Positions 16,901-24,150 of a stretch of DNA of 37,926 nucleotides are shown one piece after another. Numbering within the stretch: position 1 is the stretch's first letter; every line of letters begins with the position of its first letter. The stretch is from Methanomassiliicoccales archaeon (GTDB taxonomy: Archaea; Thermoplasmatota; Thermoplasmata; Methanomassiliicoccales; UBA472), in assembly GCA_038740345.1 (NCBI GenBank), contig JAVYMA010000017.1:1-37926 (forward strand), read 5' to 3'. The notes beneath the pieces were generated by a model that was not told the origin of the DNA, did no database searches, and worked only from the letters and a program-made list of their open reading frames with translations. The position numbers were made by a program, and so were the translations under genes.

Positions 16901-18191
16901 CATTGAGGCAGAAGGTTTCGCTAGGGAGCTGATCAGGCGTATCCAGCAGACACGAAAAGATATCAAGTTAGACGTAGAGGAATACATTAAAGCTGAGGTC
17001 CATGCCCCTGCCAAGTTAGTTGAATATTTCAAAATTTGGAAAGGCCATATAATGAACGAAACGCGATGCCGCCAAATGGAATTTGTAGATTCGGTCAAGG
17101 GAGATATTGTTACATCCTGGGAAATTGAAGGAGAGAAAATCCAAGTAGGTATCACCTCTCTTCATTTCAAGCAGGCTATAGAAGATCTTATGCAAATAAC
17201 TGGCCTATCACAGGAAGGGGCTTTAGCACTTGTAGAATCAGGATACCGGACACGGAATGATCTGAAACAGTTAAATGAAGATCAGCTTAACAATATCACA
17301 ACCCTGCCTAAGTCCGATGTTAAGAAGATCGTTCATTATTTTGAAAGGAAAGAAGCTCCGACACCAACCTCAACTATTGCATCAACAGAAACCATGACGA
17401 AGGCCGACCTTATTCCATATCTTTTACGTATACCCCGAATGAATGAAGTCAAAGCAGAACTACTCTATGAAACAGGATATAATACAATAGAAAAATTAAA
17501 AAATGCAACCAAAGAAGACTTGCGTAAAGTCAAGGGATTGGGAGAGAAAACTATCGAAGAAATATTATTTTATGCAAAATCGGGAGGATTTGATAAGACT
17601 ATAAATTGCATTAATTGTGGTGCCCCTGTTCCTCCGAATAAAATTACATGTGGGTCTTGTGGTAAGAAAGTGAACGTACAGACACATGCTGAAGAAGTAT
17701 CTGTTGAACCTTCCGAAATTTCAACCGCCTCGGATATCGAATTGGAAAAATCTTTCACATATCTCATAAAGGAAGAGAAGGCAGAACGCTCTTACCAGCT
17801 TTTCGAAAAAGCTTTGAGTAAAGGAATGAAGGGCTTTTGTGTTACGAGGAATTATCCACTAAAAATTAAATCTAAATATAATTTAGGAGACACTCCTATT
17901 CTTTGGCTGAGTAATGTCGGTAAAGAATCTAGCATTCGTCCAAAAGACTTAGAAAAATTATCGGTTTCCTTAGAGCAATTCCTAGCTCAGTCTGAAGGAG
18001 GAATTATTCTTCTTGATGGCTTAGAATATCTAATAACCAATAACAACTTCCTGACCGTCCTGAGATTAGTTCAATCGTTACGCGATCAGGTCGCTATCAA
18101 TCGCTCCATTCTCATGTTAGTTCTGAACCCCTCCACCTTGGACGCTCACGAGCTGAACCTGCTTGAGAAAGAGGTAGATGCCACCCTTTGA
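13998..18191 (+). CDS. ileS: Isoleucyl-tRNA synthetase with C-terminal HhH, zinc-ribbon and DUF835 modules
   Basis: Charges tRNA-Ile. Residues 1 to about 1055 (counted from GTG 13998) are a complete class Ia synthetase: HIGH-type HLGT at 58-61, an editing domain with the TTTPWTLPANL block, WCISRQRYWG, and KMSKS-type PMSKS at 603-607, then the anticodon-binding region. After this come two helix-hairpin-helix-like repeats (about 1064-1117 and 1138-1194, the second with KGLGEKT), a four-cysteine ribbon (C1204, C1207, C1218, C1221) and a full DUF835 domain (about 1250-1397, with WLSNVG and LLDGLEYLI). Ordinary IleRS ends near residue 1050. The frame is open throughout with no sign of frameshift. 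ATG 14007 is an alternative start; a CATATAAGG box just upstream and FEN1 precede it. Confidence 0.95.
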   Translation: MTAMIKQVQANYNPVELERKVREYWQKTDAYRKTKELRSSCPNFYFVDGPPYTTGAIHLGTSWNKTLKDTYIRFKRMQRFNVRDQPGYDMHGLPIEVKVEQSIGVKTKKEIEAYGIDRFVSTCKSFALEFQKRMTEQFKELGVWMDWDNPYLTITSSYIEAAWWTLKRAYDKGLLAPSNRVLSWCPRCETALAEAEIEYRDEKDPSIYVRFPLKEEEGTYLLIWTTTPWTLPANLAVAAHPDFRYAKVRYIGANGSEIVIVLESLVEQIGTMGGYDGYEILDLIEGDDLIGVEYIPPFYNDVEYQRQITGKWVHKVIPSNTVAAENTGLVHIAPGHGPEDFEMGKEFGLEPFCPVDESGRFTKELPPRYAGMSVKEANKQIIEELKNRNLIYSVGTIVHRYGHCWRCDSGIIYRNTTQWFLKITQIKKLMLEEIDKIHWVPDWAGSSREYDWTMNARDWCISRQRYWGIPLPVWTCKCGESKVIGSISELEKGEGFRKEMELHRPWIDAITFKCESCGGQMKRVPDVLDVWFDSGVATWAQLGFPRSRVEFDRWWPCKWITEAHDQTRGWFYSQLAAGCIAFDRAPYETVLMHGWVLDPNGQPMSKSRGNVIEPEKVIKDYGADALRFYLMRTNAPWEDISFQWDGVKNARKTLNILWNVVNFATTYMSIDAFDPKAISFDSVNHALRPEDRWMISRTEKMKNEVGKYLNSLELHKACRVIEDFILEDLSRWYIRLIRDRTWSEKGDADKLAAYKVLYESLMDLTKILAPFCPHISEEIYQHLDGSLETVHMLDWPIADTTKLDERLEQGMVKIQELVEIINKERQTRGIKLRWPLKRIIIRASNSENLELMKQLEPIIRSQANVKKIEYVPPGQEWSEIILIAEPNPNAIGKVYRQWSSKIAVLLKSRPAKQIRDCIEKGSYSLGIEGQMIKIEPNMVSFKSVLPSNVVSATFSGGELYIDFEITQDIEAEGFARELIRRIQQTRKDIKLDVEEYIKAEVHAPAKLVEYFKIWKGHIMNETRCRQMEFVDSVKGDIVTSWEIEGEKIQVGITSLHFKQAIEDLMQITGLSQEGALALVESGYRTRNDLKQLNEDQLNNITTLPKSDVKKIVHYFERKEAPTPTSTIASTETMTKADLIPYLLRIPRMNEVKAELLYETGYNTIEKLKNATKEDLRKVKGLGEKTIEEILFYAKSGGFDKTINCINCGAPVPPNKITCGSCGKKVNVQTHAEEVSVEPSEISTASDIELEKSFTYLIKEEKAERSYQLFEKALSKGMKGFCVTRNYPLKIKSKYNLGDTPILWLSNVGKESSIRPKDLEKLSVSLEQFLAQSEGGIILLDGLEYLITNNNFLTVLRLVQSLRDQVAINRSILMLVLNPSTLDAHELNLLEKEVDATL

Positions 18192-18971
18192 TCACAGACC
18201 TAATGATCGCAGAACTCTCAAAAATCCAGGGACTGTTACATGTTCGTCAACACTCGAAGGGTCTATCCACTTGTACTCACTGTGCTCCCAATCAATCCTT
18301 ATTTTTTCCGTTGGACATGCCATTAAAAAGGCATGAACCGTCCATGCCATATCCCCTTGTCTAACTGTCAAGGGTGGAGCTTGGTGGAGAACAGTACAAT
18401 CCTTAACCGCCGTCTCCTCCTCCACTTCCTTTATTGCCCTCTCCAAGGGCTTCTCTCCTTTCTCGAGGTAACCACTAACTCCCGCCCACATATTCTGGCA
18501 AGATGATACCTTATCGCTTCTCTTAAGCGCGAGGATGCGGCCTTTATGCATCAGCACTGCCGTTACCACATCGCTTTGCCTCACAGCGGGTAATTCTATT
18601 ATTCCATTATCACCATCTACTTTTGCCACATCACCGCTCTTCAATAACGAAATATCGATTGAATCTACCATGGGAATGCCAGCCATCACGGCCCCCGTTG
18701 CCACAATGGTCTCAGCGCTTCGATTTATAATCGCTGCAGGAAGATTCCTTTCTCTCTTCAATTGTAAAATCGTATACGAGCCTACAGTACTACCTTTCCC
18801 TCGATTAAAGGCAAATACCCTGCCTCTAATATTTTGCCCTTCGAGCGTTGTTGCATTTGTTAAAATGCCTGTTTTTGGATTCACACCCCCTAAAAAGCTA
18901 AAATCGGATTCTAGAAGAAGTACTTCTCCTTCTGCCTTACCTCGAGAGATACTCCTTCCCCTGATAATCAT
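18192..18971 (-). CDS. Phosphomevalonate dehydratase small subunit fused to a Nudix domain
   Basis: Residues 1 to about 130 are the AcnX swivel (DUF126) subunit of mevalonate 5-phosphate dehydratase in the archaeal mevalonate pathway, including GKGSTVGSY with the conserved serine (S62). Residues about 133-259 are a Nudix hydrolase domain: the Nudix box spans G167-V189 and keeps catalytic E182, E185 and E186, with K181 and A188 replacing the usual Arg and Gly. The normal subunit is about 130 residues, so this is a fusion. The start at 18971 overlaps the large-subunit stop by 4 bases; the frame opens further to 19046 but that would intrude into the large subunit. The Nudix substrate is unknown. 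Confidence 0.9.
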   Translation of the reverse strand: MIIRGRSISRGKAEGEVLLLESDFSFLGGVNPKTGILTNATTLEGQNIRGRVFAFNRGKGSTVGSYTILQLKRERNLPAAIINRSAETIVATGAVMAGIPMVDSIDISLLKSGDVAKVDGDNGIIELPAVRQSDVVTAVLMHKGRILALKRSDKVSSCQNMWAGVSGYLEKGEKPLERAIKEVEEETAVKDCTVLHQAPPLTVRQGDMAWTVHAFLMACPTEKIRIDWEHSEYKWIDPSSVDEHVTVPGFLRVLRSLGL

Positions 18972-20140
18972 AAAATCAACCTCATCAATTCTTTTGTTGA
19001 AGCAAAAATTACTTTCTGAGAGCATAGTGACGGAAGGTAGACGCAAGCTTTAGTCGAATTAGTGGCAGTACATGCATATTTTTTCTCTATTGGCGTCACT
19101 ACCATGCATGTATCGCAAACGACTTTGCCGAATTTTTCCAAAATTGACACTTCCTTAAGACAACGAGCCTTGATTTCTCGAGAAGTGCAAAACCATACCT
19201 CAGGTTTGTCTCGAACAGGTCGTTTACCGTCCAAGAATGATGCTAAAGTTCTCAATTCCGCTTGAGAAAGATGAGGGCAGCCCAAGGCCACGAGGTCCGG
19301 CTCTTTTCCTGTGTTAATGGAATCGCAAGCTCGTTTTAAATCATCTTTTCCTAAACTAATGCGTTCAAGGCCATTAATCTCTTGTTTCTGATAATCTGGA
19401 GTGACGCCTTCTACGTAAAACATTGCAATGGACCCGGAGGCTGCCATGGCAGCGGCTATGGATTTCAGGCCATCGGGATCCGGTCTTATGCCTTTAAAAT
19501 ATGGAATTGCTGAGCCAAATGTCTTTCCTACGATGTACCCAAGTAAGGAAAGTTCAGATGAATCTTTCAACGATTCTGACTCTATCACGACTGTTGGCTT
19601 TCTATTCTCTTCTAAGTGCAGGCCATAAAGAGGAGTTTTTCCAACTATGGCAGCCGCTAGAGCTCCAGGGCCCCCTTCTCTATTGGTTCGAGCCCCCAAC
19701 ACAGCATTAACATATGAAATCGCTGATGACTCTGCCCAGGCTACCGTGTCGCCTTGCATTGGGGAGTTGCCAAGCAAATAAGGCGTGCAGCTGCAAATGG
19801 TACGAACACCCATTCTTTCATAGGCTTTGATTATTGTTTTCTGTTTTTGAGCGAAATCCTCATCCACCCCCATGTCTTTCCATCTTTCTAAATCCATTCC
19901 AGCAGGATTGAGCGTGGTAGGTACGGCTACCTTAGAATCGATTGACATTTCTTCTAAGAAGTCAACCCCCCCTTCACCGATAGTTTTGAAAGAAACTCCA
20001 GAAATATGAGCTGAGGATATTGGGACTAGGCGTTCAGCTTCATAAATACGCCCCAAAGCTACGAGAATCTCCATGGCCCTTTGGAACCCCAAGCCCTTTT
20101 CCCCTGCTAAGGCTCGCTCCTCTTCCTGGGTAAGGTGCAT
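18968..20140 (-). CDS. Phosphomevalonate dehydratase large subunit (aconitase X)
   Basis: Catalytic subunit that dehydrates mevalonate 5-phosphate to anhydromevalonate phosphate, feeding isoprenoid lipid synthesis by the archaeal route. It has 390 residues, the family norm. Visible iron-sulfur ligand candidates are in CSCTPY (C116, C118), CPH (near 290) and CDTC (near 351). Other AcnX blocks are the N-terminal LTQEEE, NPAGMD and GARTNREGGP. It overlaps the small-subunit start by ATGA and is clearly translationally coupled. The next pathway enzymes (UbiD-like decarboxylase, isopentenyl phosphate kinase) are not in the window. Confidence 0.93.
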   Translation of the reverse strand: MHLTQEEERALAGEKGLGFQRAMEILVALGRIYEAERLVPISSAHISGVSFKTIGEGGVDFLEEMSIDSKVAVPTTLNPAGMDLERWKDMGVDEDFAQKQKTIIKAYERMGVRTICSCTPYLLGNSPMQGDTVAWAESSAISYVNAVLGARTNREGGPGALAAAIVGKTPLYGLHLEENRKPTVVIESESLKDSSELSLLGYIVGKTFGSAIPYFKGIRPDPDGLKSIAAAMAASGSIAMFYVEGVTPDYQKQEINGLERISLGKDDLKRACDSINTGKEPDLVALGCPHLSQAELRTLASFLDGKRPVRDKPEVWFCTSREIKARCLKEVSILEKFGKVVCDTCMVVTPIEKKYACTATNSTKACVYLPSLCSQKVIFASTKELMRLIL

Positions 20141-20280
20141 GAGAGGTGATTGTTTAATGATTGTTTAAAAAGTTATGGGCCATTGCATAAATGCTAATGA
20201 TGGAACGTAGTCTTTTTATGAGCGAACAAACGCATCGAAAACAGTATTGATGATTTTAAGTGGGAGCGGGCCCGCCGAGA

Positions 20281-20299
20281 ATTTCGTCCCTTTTAGGAT
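20281..20299 (-). other. Second tRNA intron, T loop (position 59/60)
   Basis: 19 bases interrupt the T loop. Exon TTCG pairs with intron CGAA (4-bp central helix), flanked by bulges AA|A and AT|T, with a TCC/GGA inner helix. Cutting after the second base of each bulge joins exactly into TTCGAAT. This is the strict splicing-endonuclease motif, so removal is expected. Confidence 0.88.
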
Positions 20300-20320
20300 T
20301 TCGAACTCGGGTCCGAGGCT

Positions 20321-20341
20321 ATCCTCCCGCTAAATAGGCGA
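20321..20341 (-). other. Canonical tRNA intron at position 37/38
   Basis: 21 bases between G37 and A38. Exon CTCC pairs with intron GGAG, and CGC/GCG forms the inner helix. The 3' bulge is four bases (GATA) rather than three, a slightly relaxed motif. Confidence 0.85.
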
Positions 20342-20528
20342 CCGGAGGCCTCTGTGATGTCCAAGCTACACTACGGGCCCTTAACTGGGTCATGAGTGCT
20401 TCTAAGAATAAAGCTTGCTCTTTGCTTCAAGACTTGTTCAAATAAGATAAAAAGTTCTTAAAAACGCACAAGGTTTAGTTCTCATAAAGCATCCTATTAA
20501 TATATGGAGCGCTAATGCTCCTAAAATT

Positions 20529-22148
20529 GTGAGAAAAATTTTTCTGACTTATGATCCCAAGAAAAGAATAAAGTTATTTATATTTATTTTTATAGTTTTA
20601 TCAATTATAATAAATATATTCATGATATTTTATATAGCATCTTATACGACGGCCGAAATGCCAGCAAATATATTTGTATTTAGTAATGATACCGTTTATG
20701 TAGACCGTTCCTCAAAAGGATTTATTTATGTTTTGGATCGCGAAAATGTTACAAGATTGAGTGCTTCTGGGAGTTTTACCTATTCCATGCCATGTGCTCC
20801 AATATCATTGCAAGTTGGTAGAGAATCTAATAGTATGGCAGTTAGCTTTGCCAATGCCAGTGTAGCGCTGTATTTATCTGAGGAGGAATACCCTTTGTGG
20901 ATAAGACGTGTGAATGGGACTCCTCTAGTTATTGCGATCTCAGAAAAGGGAACGCAATTCGGATACACCCCAGATGTAGTCTATGTTATTACTTCATATG
21001 ATTCTGTAAAGGCGTTAGTCGGATTAAGCGCTCTCAAGCATGGGGAAGAAGTTTTATATTATGAATTTCAAGGCGTATTAAACCACGTATCATATCCTGA
21101 TAATACTCATTACTTAGCTTTGACCGTCAACAATTCCCATGTAGTTATTTTTAATAAAGGTGCCACATCCCCATTAGGATGGATCTCTGTATCGGGACAG
21201 GTTTTGGAAACCAATTTAGGAGCGGCAGGCAGACACTTGGCAATACTATACTTGCAAAATGGAGACCATAAGGTCTCCGTCTTCTCTTTACCAAGTTTGA
21301 TTCACAAGCAAACTGTATCAGTCGAAGGAAAAAATGTAAAAAATCTTCTACTCCATGGTGATAGTGGGATTATTTATATAAAATCTGATAATAAAATAAT
21401 GAGATGCGATGTGGAAAAGGAAAATTGTTTTAAAGCGATTCGTGAGATTCCTGAACTAGATAATTTCGTTATACCTAGTGTAACTGATGAAAATTTTGTA
21501 TCATCACCTGGAAAGATACAGACTTTTGTACCTGGCATGGTAGTGGCTAAATGGTCTTGCCTCATTGGTGGTGAGCCTGTACTTTTGATAACTGATGCAG
21601 GTGGTTGGCAAGTGATAGGATATGATTCGAATCGCCTTGTAATCATAGACAATACTCGAAACTATTCTGGTTCTGGGACATTCTGGATGGCGCTTGGCGT
21701 CCTCGTGATTTTTCAAATATCCACGGTCCTGTTAACGCATTACTGGAACAGATTAAAGAGCTTAGATGCCAAAAGAGTGATAGTCTTATTTTGCGGTGCG
21801 ATTGCTGGAGTGGCAGTAGGATCCCTTTTTGTTGATTTAAGATTCGTCGAATGGTTTAGCAATGAGCTCATTTATCTCATAATTTGTGGCTCAGTGGCGG
21901 CATTGACCTGCTTACTAAGTTGGGAAAGTCAAGCGGGTCTAGCGGGTATGGTCTTCAGTACTGTATTTGGCCTACCATTATCGGTATTGTTCTCATGGCT
22001 AGCGGCTTTTTTCATATGGACTCAAGGTTACGAGTTTCCTGGCTCTGATGAAGCTTTCACTACTGCAGCCTTGTCTTTGATGACCGGCTTGAGAATGGGA
22101 TTCACGGGAGGCATTATAGGGTGGATACTCTTTCGCCTTGTCAAATGA
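20529..22148 (+). CDS. Membrane protein with extracytoplasmic propeller-like domain
   Basis: A 539-residue protein of unknown function. One transmembrane helix (about 15-38) follows a basic N-terminus, then about 340 residues of repeated beta-strands (VYVDRSSKGFIYVL, VVIFNKG, HKVSVFSLPS and similar), resembling a seven-blade or PQQ/WD-type propeller outside the cell. Five or so helices (about 385-536) close the chain. The start is GTG at 20529 without a strong ribosome site. No catalytic motif is visible. The layout suggests a sensor or a surface-associated scaffold. It stands between the tRNA-Arg gene and the convergent ribosomal operon. Confidence 0.75.
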   Translation: MRKIFLTYDPKKRIKLFIFIFIVLSIIINIFMIFYIASYTTAEMPANIFVFSNDTVYVDRSSKGFIYVLDRENVTRLSASGSFTYSMPCAPISLQVGRESNSMAVSFANASVALYLSEEEYPLWIRRVNGTPLVIAISEKGTQFGYTPDVVYVITSYDSVKALVGLSALKHGEEVLYYEFQGVLNHVSYPDNTHYLALTVNNSHVVIFNKGATSPLGWISVSGQVLETNLGAAGRHLAILYLQNGDHKVSVFSLPSLIHKQTVSVEGKNVKNLLLHGDSGIIYIKSDNKIMRCDVEKENCFKAIREIPELDNFVIPSVTDENFVSSPGKIQTFVPGMVVAKWSCLIGGEPVLLITDAGGWQVIGYDSNRLVIIDNTRNYSGSGTFWMALGVLVIFQISTVLLTHYWNRLKSLDAKRVIVLFCGAIAGVAVGSLFVDLRFVEWFSNELIYLIICGSVAALTCLLSWESQAGLAGMVFSTVFGLPLSVLFSWLAAFFIWTQGYEFPGSDEAFTTAALSLMTGLRMGFTGGIIGWILFRLVK

Positions 22149-22187
22149 ATAAATTCTTTTGTTACTTCTACCCATGTATTAGCGCAT

Positions 22188-22394
22188 TCACTTTTTTTTG
22201 AACTCTGTATACCCACACTTACCGCAGGAATTCCTATTCTGATGCTCCGCAAGGAATACACCAGGTCCACATTTAGGACAATGCCTCTTTTTCCTTTCAA
22301 GTCTTCCTTCTTTGCTAAGAATATAGAAATCTTTCTTGCTAATCCGCAAATTCTTGGCACTCTTTGAACCAGCTTTATCTTTTTTATCAGCCAT
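22188..22394 (-). CDS. rps27ae: 30S ribosomal protein S27ae
   Basis: Small-subunit protein with a C4 zinc ribbon: C-x2-C (CPKCGPG, near 39-42) and C-x2-C (CGKCGYT, near 57-60). It has 68 residues, the archaeal length without a ubiquitin extension. It is the last gene of the rpo7-spt4-DPCK-S24e-S27ae operon, 11 bases after S24e, a conserved archaeal order. Confidence 0.97.
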   Translation of the reverse strand: MADKKDKAGSKSAKNLRISKKDFYILSKEGRLERKKRHCPKCGPGVFLAEHQNRNSCGKCGYTEFKKK

Positions 22395-22405
22395 TAAAGT
22401 TCACC

Positions 22406-22744
22406 TCATTTTGGTTTAGGAGCAGATTTAGTCTTCGCAGCTTCCTTTACTTTTGTCTTTTTCTCCATCAGACCGTGACGCACTAACATCGCTCGGCTCT
22501 CAGTTTTCTTCACAGTCTCAAGGCTGGAATATACCTTAGCATATCCAACGCTCATGCCTTTCCCATATTCGGTTTCCATATTATCAATAATAACCGTTTC
22601 CTTGTTTTTTCCAAGAGCTGATGCTATTGCTGCGCGCACGGTATCACGATTCGGTGTAGGTTCTCCAAAATGCTCTGCGATAAATCGCACTTCTATTCTT
22701 TCCAGCAAAGGATTTTCTTTCTTGCTCTCAACTTGAACTTTCAA
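22406..22744 (-). CDS. rps24e: 30S ribosomal protein S24e
   Basis: Small-subunit protein, 112 residues. The family core is plain: NPLLERIEVRF, GEPTPNRDTVRAAIA and YGKGMSVGYAKVY. A lysine- and alanine-rich tail extends beyond the core and may be disordered and rRNA-binding. Its start overlaps the dephospho-CoA kinase stop by 4 bases, so translation is coupled. Confidence 0.97.
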   Translation of the reverse strand: MKVQVESKKENPLLERIEVRFIAEHFGEPTPNRDTVRAAIASALGKNKETVIIDNMETEYGKGMSVGYAKVYSSLETVKKTESRAMLVRHGLMEKKTKVKEAAKTKSAPKPK

Positions 22745-23298
22745 TTACATTCCTCCATGGCGTATATTAATCTCCTTGCTTTTTCTCTGACGGAATTTTC
22801 AATCTCCACATGCACTAATCCCTTTCCAGGAAGACCATACAGCAAACACGTGCCATTTGGTGCTATGGCTGCAACGACTAGAGAAGATAAGTCCTCCTCT
22901 CCATTCACTTTTATTTTGACCTTTTCCGCTGAACCGATCGCATTTAATATTGCCGTCACTAAATCTGGCGTTATTCTTCCTGGAGGGTTGTTAGCGATTA
23001 AATATCGACCGGGCAAAATATTAATCCTATCAGCTAATCTAAAATCATCGCGTCGCTCATTTCTAAAATCAAAAATCATAATATGAGGTTGCAATCCGTT
23101 ATCTAGCATAGTTAGGGAGACTACATCTCCCACAGTAATTCCAAGAGGGCTATCTTGCATCAGCTGAACTGCTTCTTTCTCATCCACGAAATTACCAAAC
23201 GGCATGCGTAAGTCCAATCTCATTTCCTCCGGCAATTTCCATCCATTTATCGGCACTCGCAGCTTACCGAACACGGAGCGCGAATTTGCCATTGACAT
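22741..23298 (-). CDS. GTP-dependent dephospho-CoA kinase
   Basis: Final step of archaeal coenzyme A synthesis: phosphorylates dephospho-CoA using GTP instead of ATP. This is the DUF359 family, about 185 residues. Recognisable blocks are LPEEMR, PFG near the N-terminus, VGDVVS, FD-R-ER and NPPGRIT. It lies inside the Rpo7/ribosomal operon as in many archaea. The start overlaps spt4 by 35 bases; an ATG two codons inside (23292) is possible. The start before LPEEMR is required by the family pattern. Confidence 0.93.
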   Translation of the reverse strand: MSMANSRSVFGKLRVPINGWKLPEEMRLDLRMPFGNFVDEKEAVQLMQDSPLGITVGDVVSLTMLDNGLQPHIMIFDFRNERRDDFRLADRINILPGRYLIANNPPGRITPDLVTAILNAIGSAEKVKIKVNGEEDLSSLVVAAIAPNGTCLLYGLPGKGLVHVEIENSVREKARRLIYAMEECN

Positions 23299-23449
23299 TG
23301 ATACCCATCCTTTTAGCTATTTCAGATTTCGTATGATCAAGAATAATCACATAGCCCTGCCAATCCTTAGATGTCTGATTGCCACATAGAGGGCAATTGT
23401 CTTCTTCCGTAATGAATGAGCAATGCTTGCAAGCCTTTTGTACCTTCAT
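23264..23449 (-). CDS. spt4: Transcription elongation factor Spt4 (RpoE'')
   Basis: Zinc-binding elongation factor that partners Spt5 and clamps RNA polymerase. The 61 residues hold the C4 site C-x2-C (C7, C10) and C-x2-C (CPLC) plus the SKDWQGYVIILD block that contacts Spt5. The start overlaps the Rpo7 stop by 4 bases. Confidence 0.97.
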   Translation of the reverse strand: MKVQKACKHCSFITEEDNCPLCGNQTSKDWQGYVIILDHTKSEIAKRMGINVNGKFALRVR

Positions 23450-24024
23450 GTGGCTGCACCCTTCTCTTTTTCTCCTTTCTTTTTACGATCCTCTTCCATC
23501 CATTCGAATTTGCCCAAGCCTGGTTGCCTCATTGTCAAACCTATTTTGCTTTCTCTGGGATTACGCTCATTTATGCTTAGCGCCACTATTCTAGCTCTTA
23601 CTCTGTCGCCGACTTTTAGATCTCTTTTCGTATCCTTTCCTAATAAGCGCTGATTTACATCATCGACATCAATGCGATCGTCCATTATCTGTGAAATATG
23701 GAGCAATCCGTCCAGAGGTCCAAAACGAACGAAAGCTCCAAATTTTAGTACTTCGACCACCGTTCCTTCTACAACTTCCTGTAGTGCTGGCCTGAAAATT
23801 AGGGATTCAAATCGTACCTTTTGGTAAACAGCCCCATCTCCATGAACGATGCGCCCCGGCCCCTCAGGCTTTATATTTCTAACTAGAACTATAAGTGAGT
23901 CGCTACCTTCGACCTTGCCTTCGAAGGATTCTTTTGCCAACTCGACCACAGTGGAGTCTAAATCCTCGCCTAGGCGGTCTGGAGGTATGCGCACTACCTT
24001 TTCTCGCTGGGCCATCAAATACAT
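23446..24024 (-). CDS. rpo7: RNA polymerase subunit Rpo7 (RpoE')
   Basis: Stalk subunit of the archaeal RNA polymerase, partner of Rpo4. Residues about 1-80 form the N-terminal tip domain (REKVVRIPPDRLG), and residues about 82-180 an S1/OB RNA-binding domain (GTVVEVLKFGAFVRFGPLDGLLHISQI). A charged lysine tail ends the 192 residues. GAGGGTGA lies just upstream of the ATG, and a TATA-like CTTAAATAAGG is at about 24060-24070. This is the first gene of the operon. Confidence 0.97.
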   Translation of the reverse strand: MYLMAQREKVVRIPPDRLGEDLDSTVVELAKESFEGKVEGSDSLIVLVRNIKPEGPGRIVHGDGAVYQKVRFESLIFRPALQEVVEGTVVEVLKFGAFVRFGPLDGLLHISQIMDDRIDVDDVNQRLLGKDTKRDLKVGDRVRARIVALSINERNPRESKIGLTMRQPGLGKFEWMEEDRKKKGEKEKGAAT

Positions 24025-24059
24025 AAGTCACCCTCTAATGACTCTGGCATACTTGAACC

Positions 24060-24085
24060 CTTATTTAAGCTTGACTCAAATGAGT
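24060..24085 (-). promoter_or_regulatory. Promoter of the rpo7-S27ae operon
   Basis: Read on the minus strand, CTTAAATAAGG forms a TATA element about 38 bases ahead of the Rpo7 start. Immediately upstream, ACTCAAATGAGT (24074-24085) is a perfect 5-bp inverted repeat around two bases, sitting where BRE or an operator would be. Confidence 0.55.
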
Positions 24086-24150
24086 AAAAGCAAATGGGAT
24101 TGCTGGATGTGAAAAAGAAAAATGGAGTAAATGGTTTCGATGTTTTGCTC

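Larger units (their letters stand above)
20267..20380 (-). tRNA. tRNA-Arg(CCG) with two introns, one in the T loop
   Basis: The mature tRNA pairs GGGCCCG (20380-20374) with CGGGCCC (20274-20268), discriminator G at 20267. The anticodon stem is GAGGC/GCCTC with loop CTCCGGA, anticodon CCG, after removing a 21-base intron at the usual 37/38 site (20321-20341). The T stem is CCGAG/CTCGG, but its loop is 26 bases; removing 19 bases (20281-20299) restores TTCGAAT. Both introns show the archaeal bulge-helix-bulge: CTCC pairs GGAG in the first, and TTCG pairs CGAA in the second. A TATA-like CTTTATTC lies about 30 bases upstream (20406-20413). Confidence 0.9.

Noticed and set aside
17160-18191. Possibility that the IleRS extension is a frameshift or missed stop joining two genes
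   Set aside because: The frame is uninterrupted and composition is uniform across the junction, so fusion is the simplest reading; kept as something to verify.
18535-19053. 172-codon plus-strand frame opposite the phosphomevalonate dehydratase fusion
   Set aside because: Antisense shadow of two well-supported overlapping genes.
20267-20380. Reading this tRNA as a pseudogene because of its long T loop
   Set aside because: Both arms are intact and the extra bases form an exact splicing motif that restores a perfect T loop.
22670-23086. 138-codon plus-strand frame opposite dephospho-CoA kinase and S24e
   Set aside because: Antisense shadow of a conserved operon.
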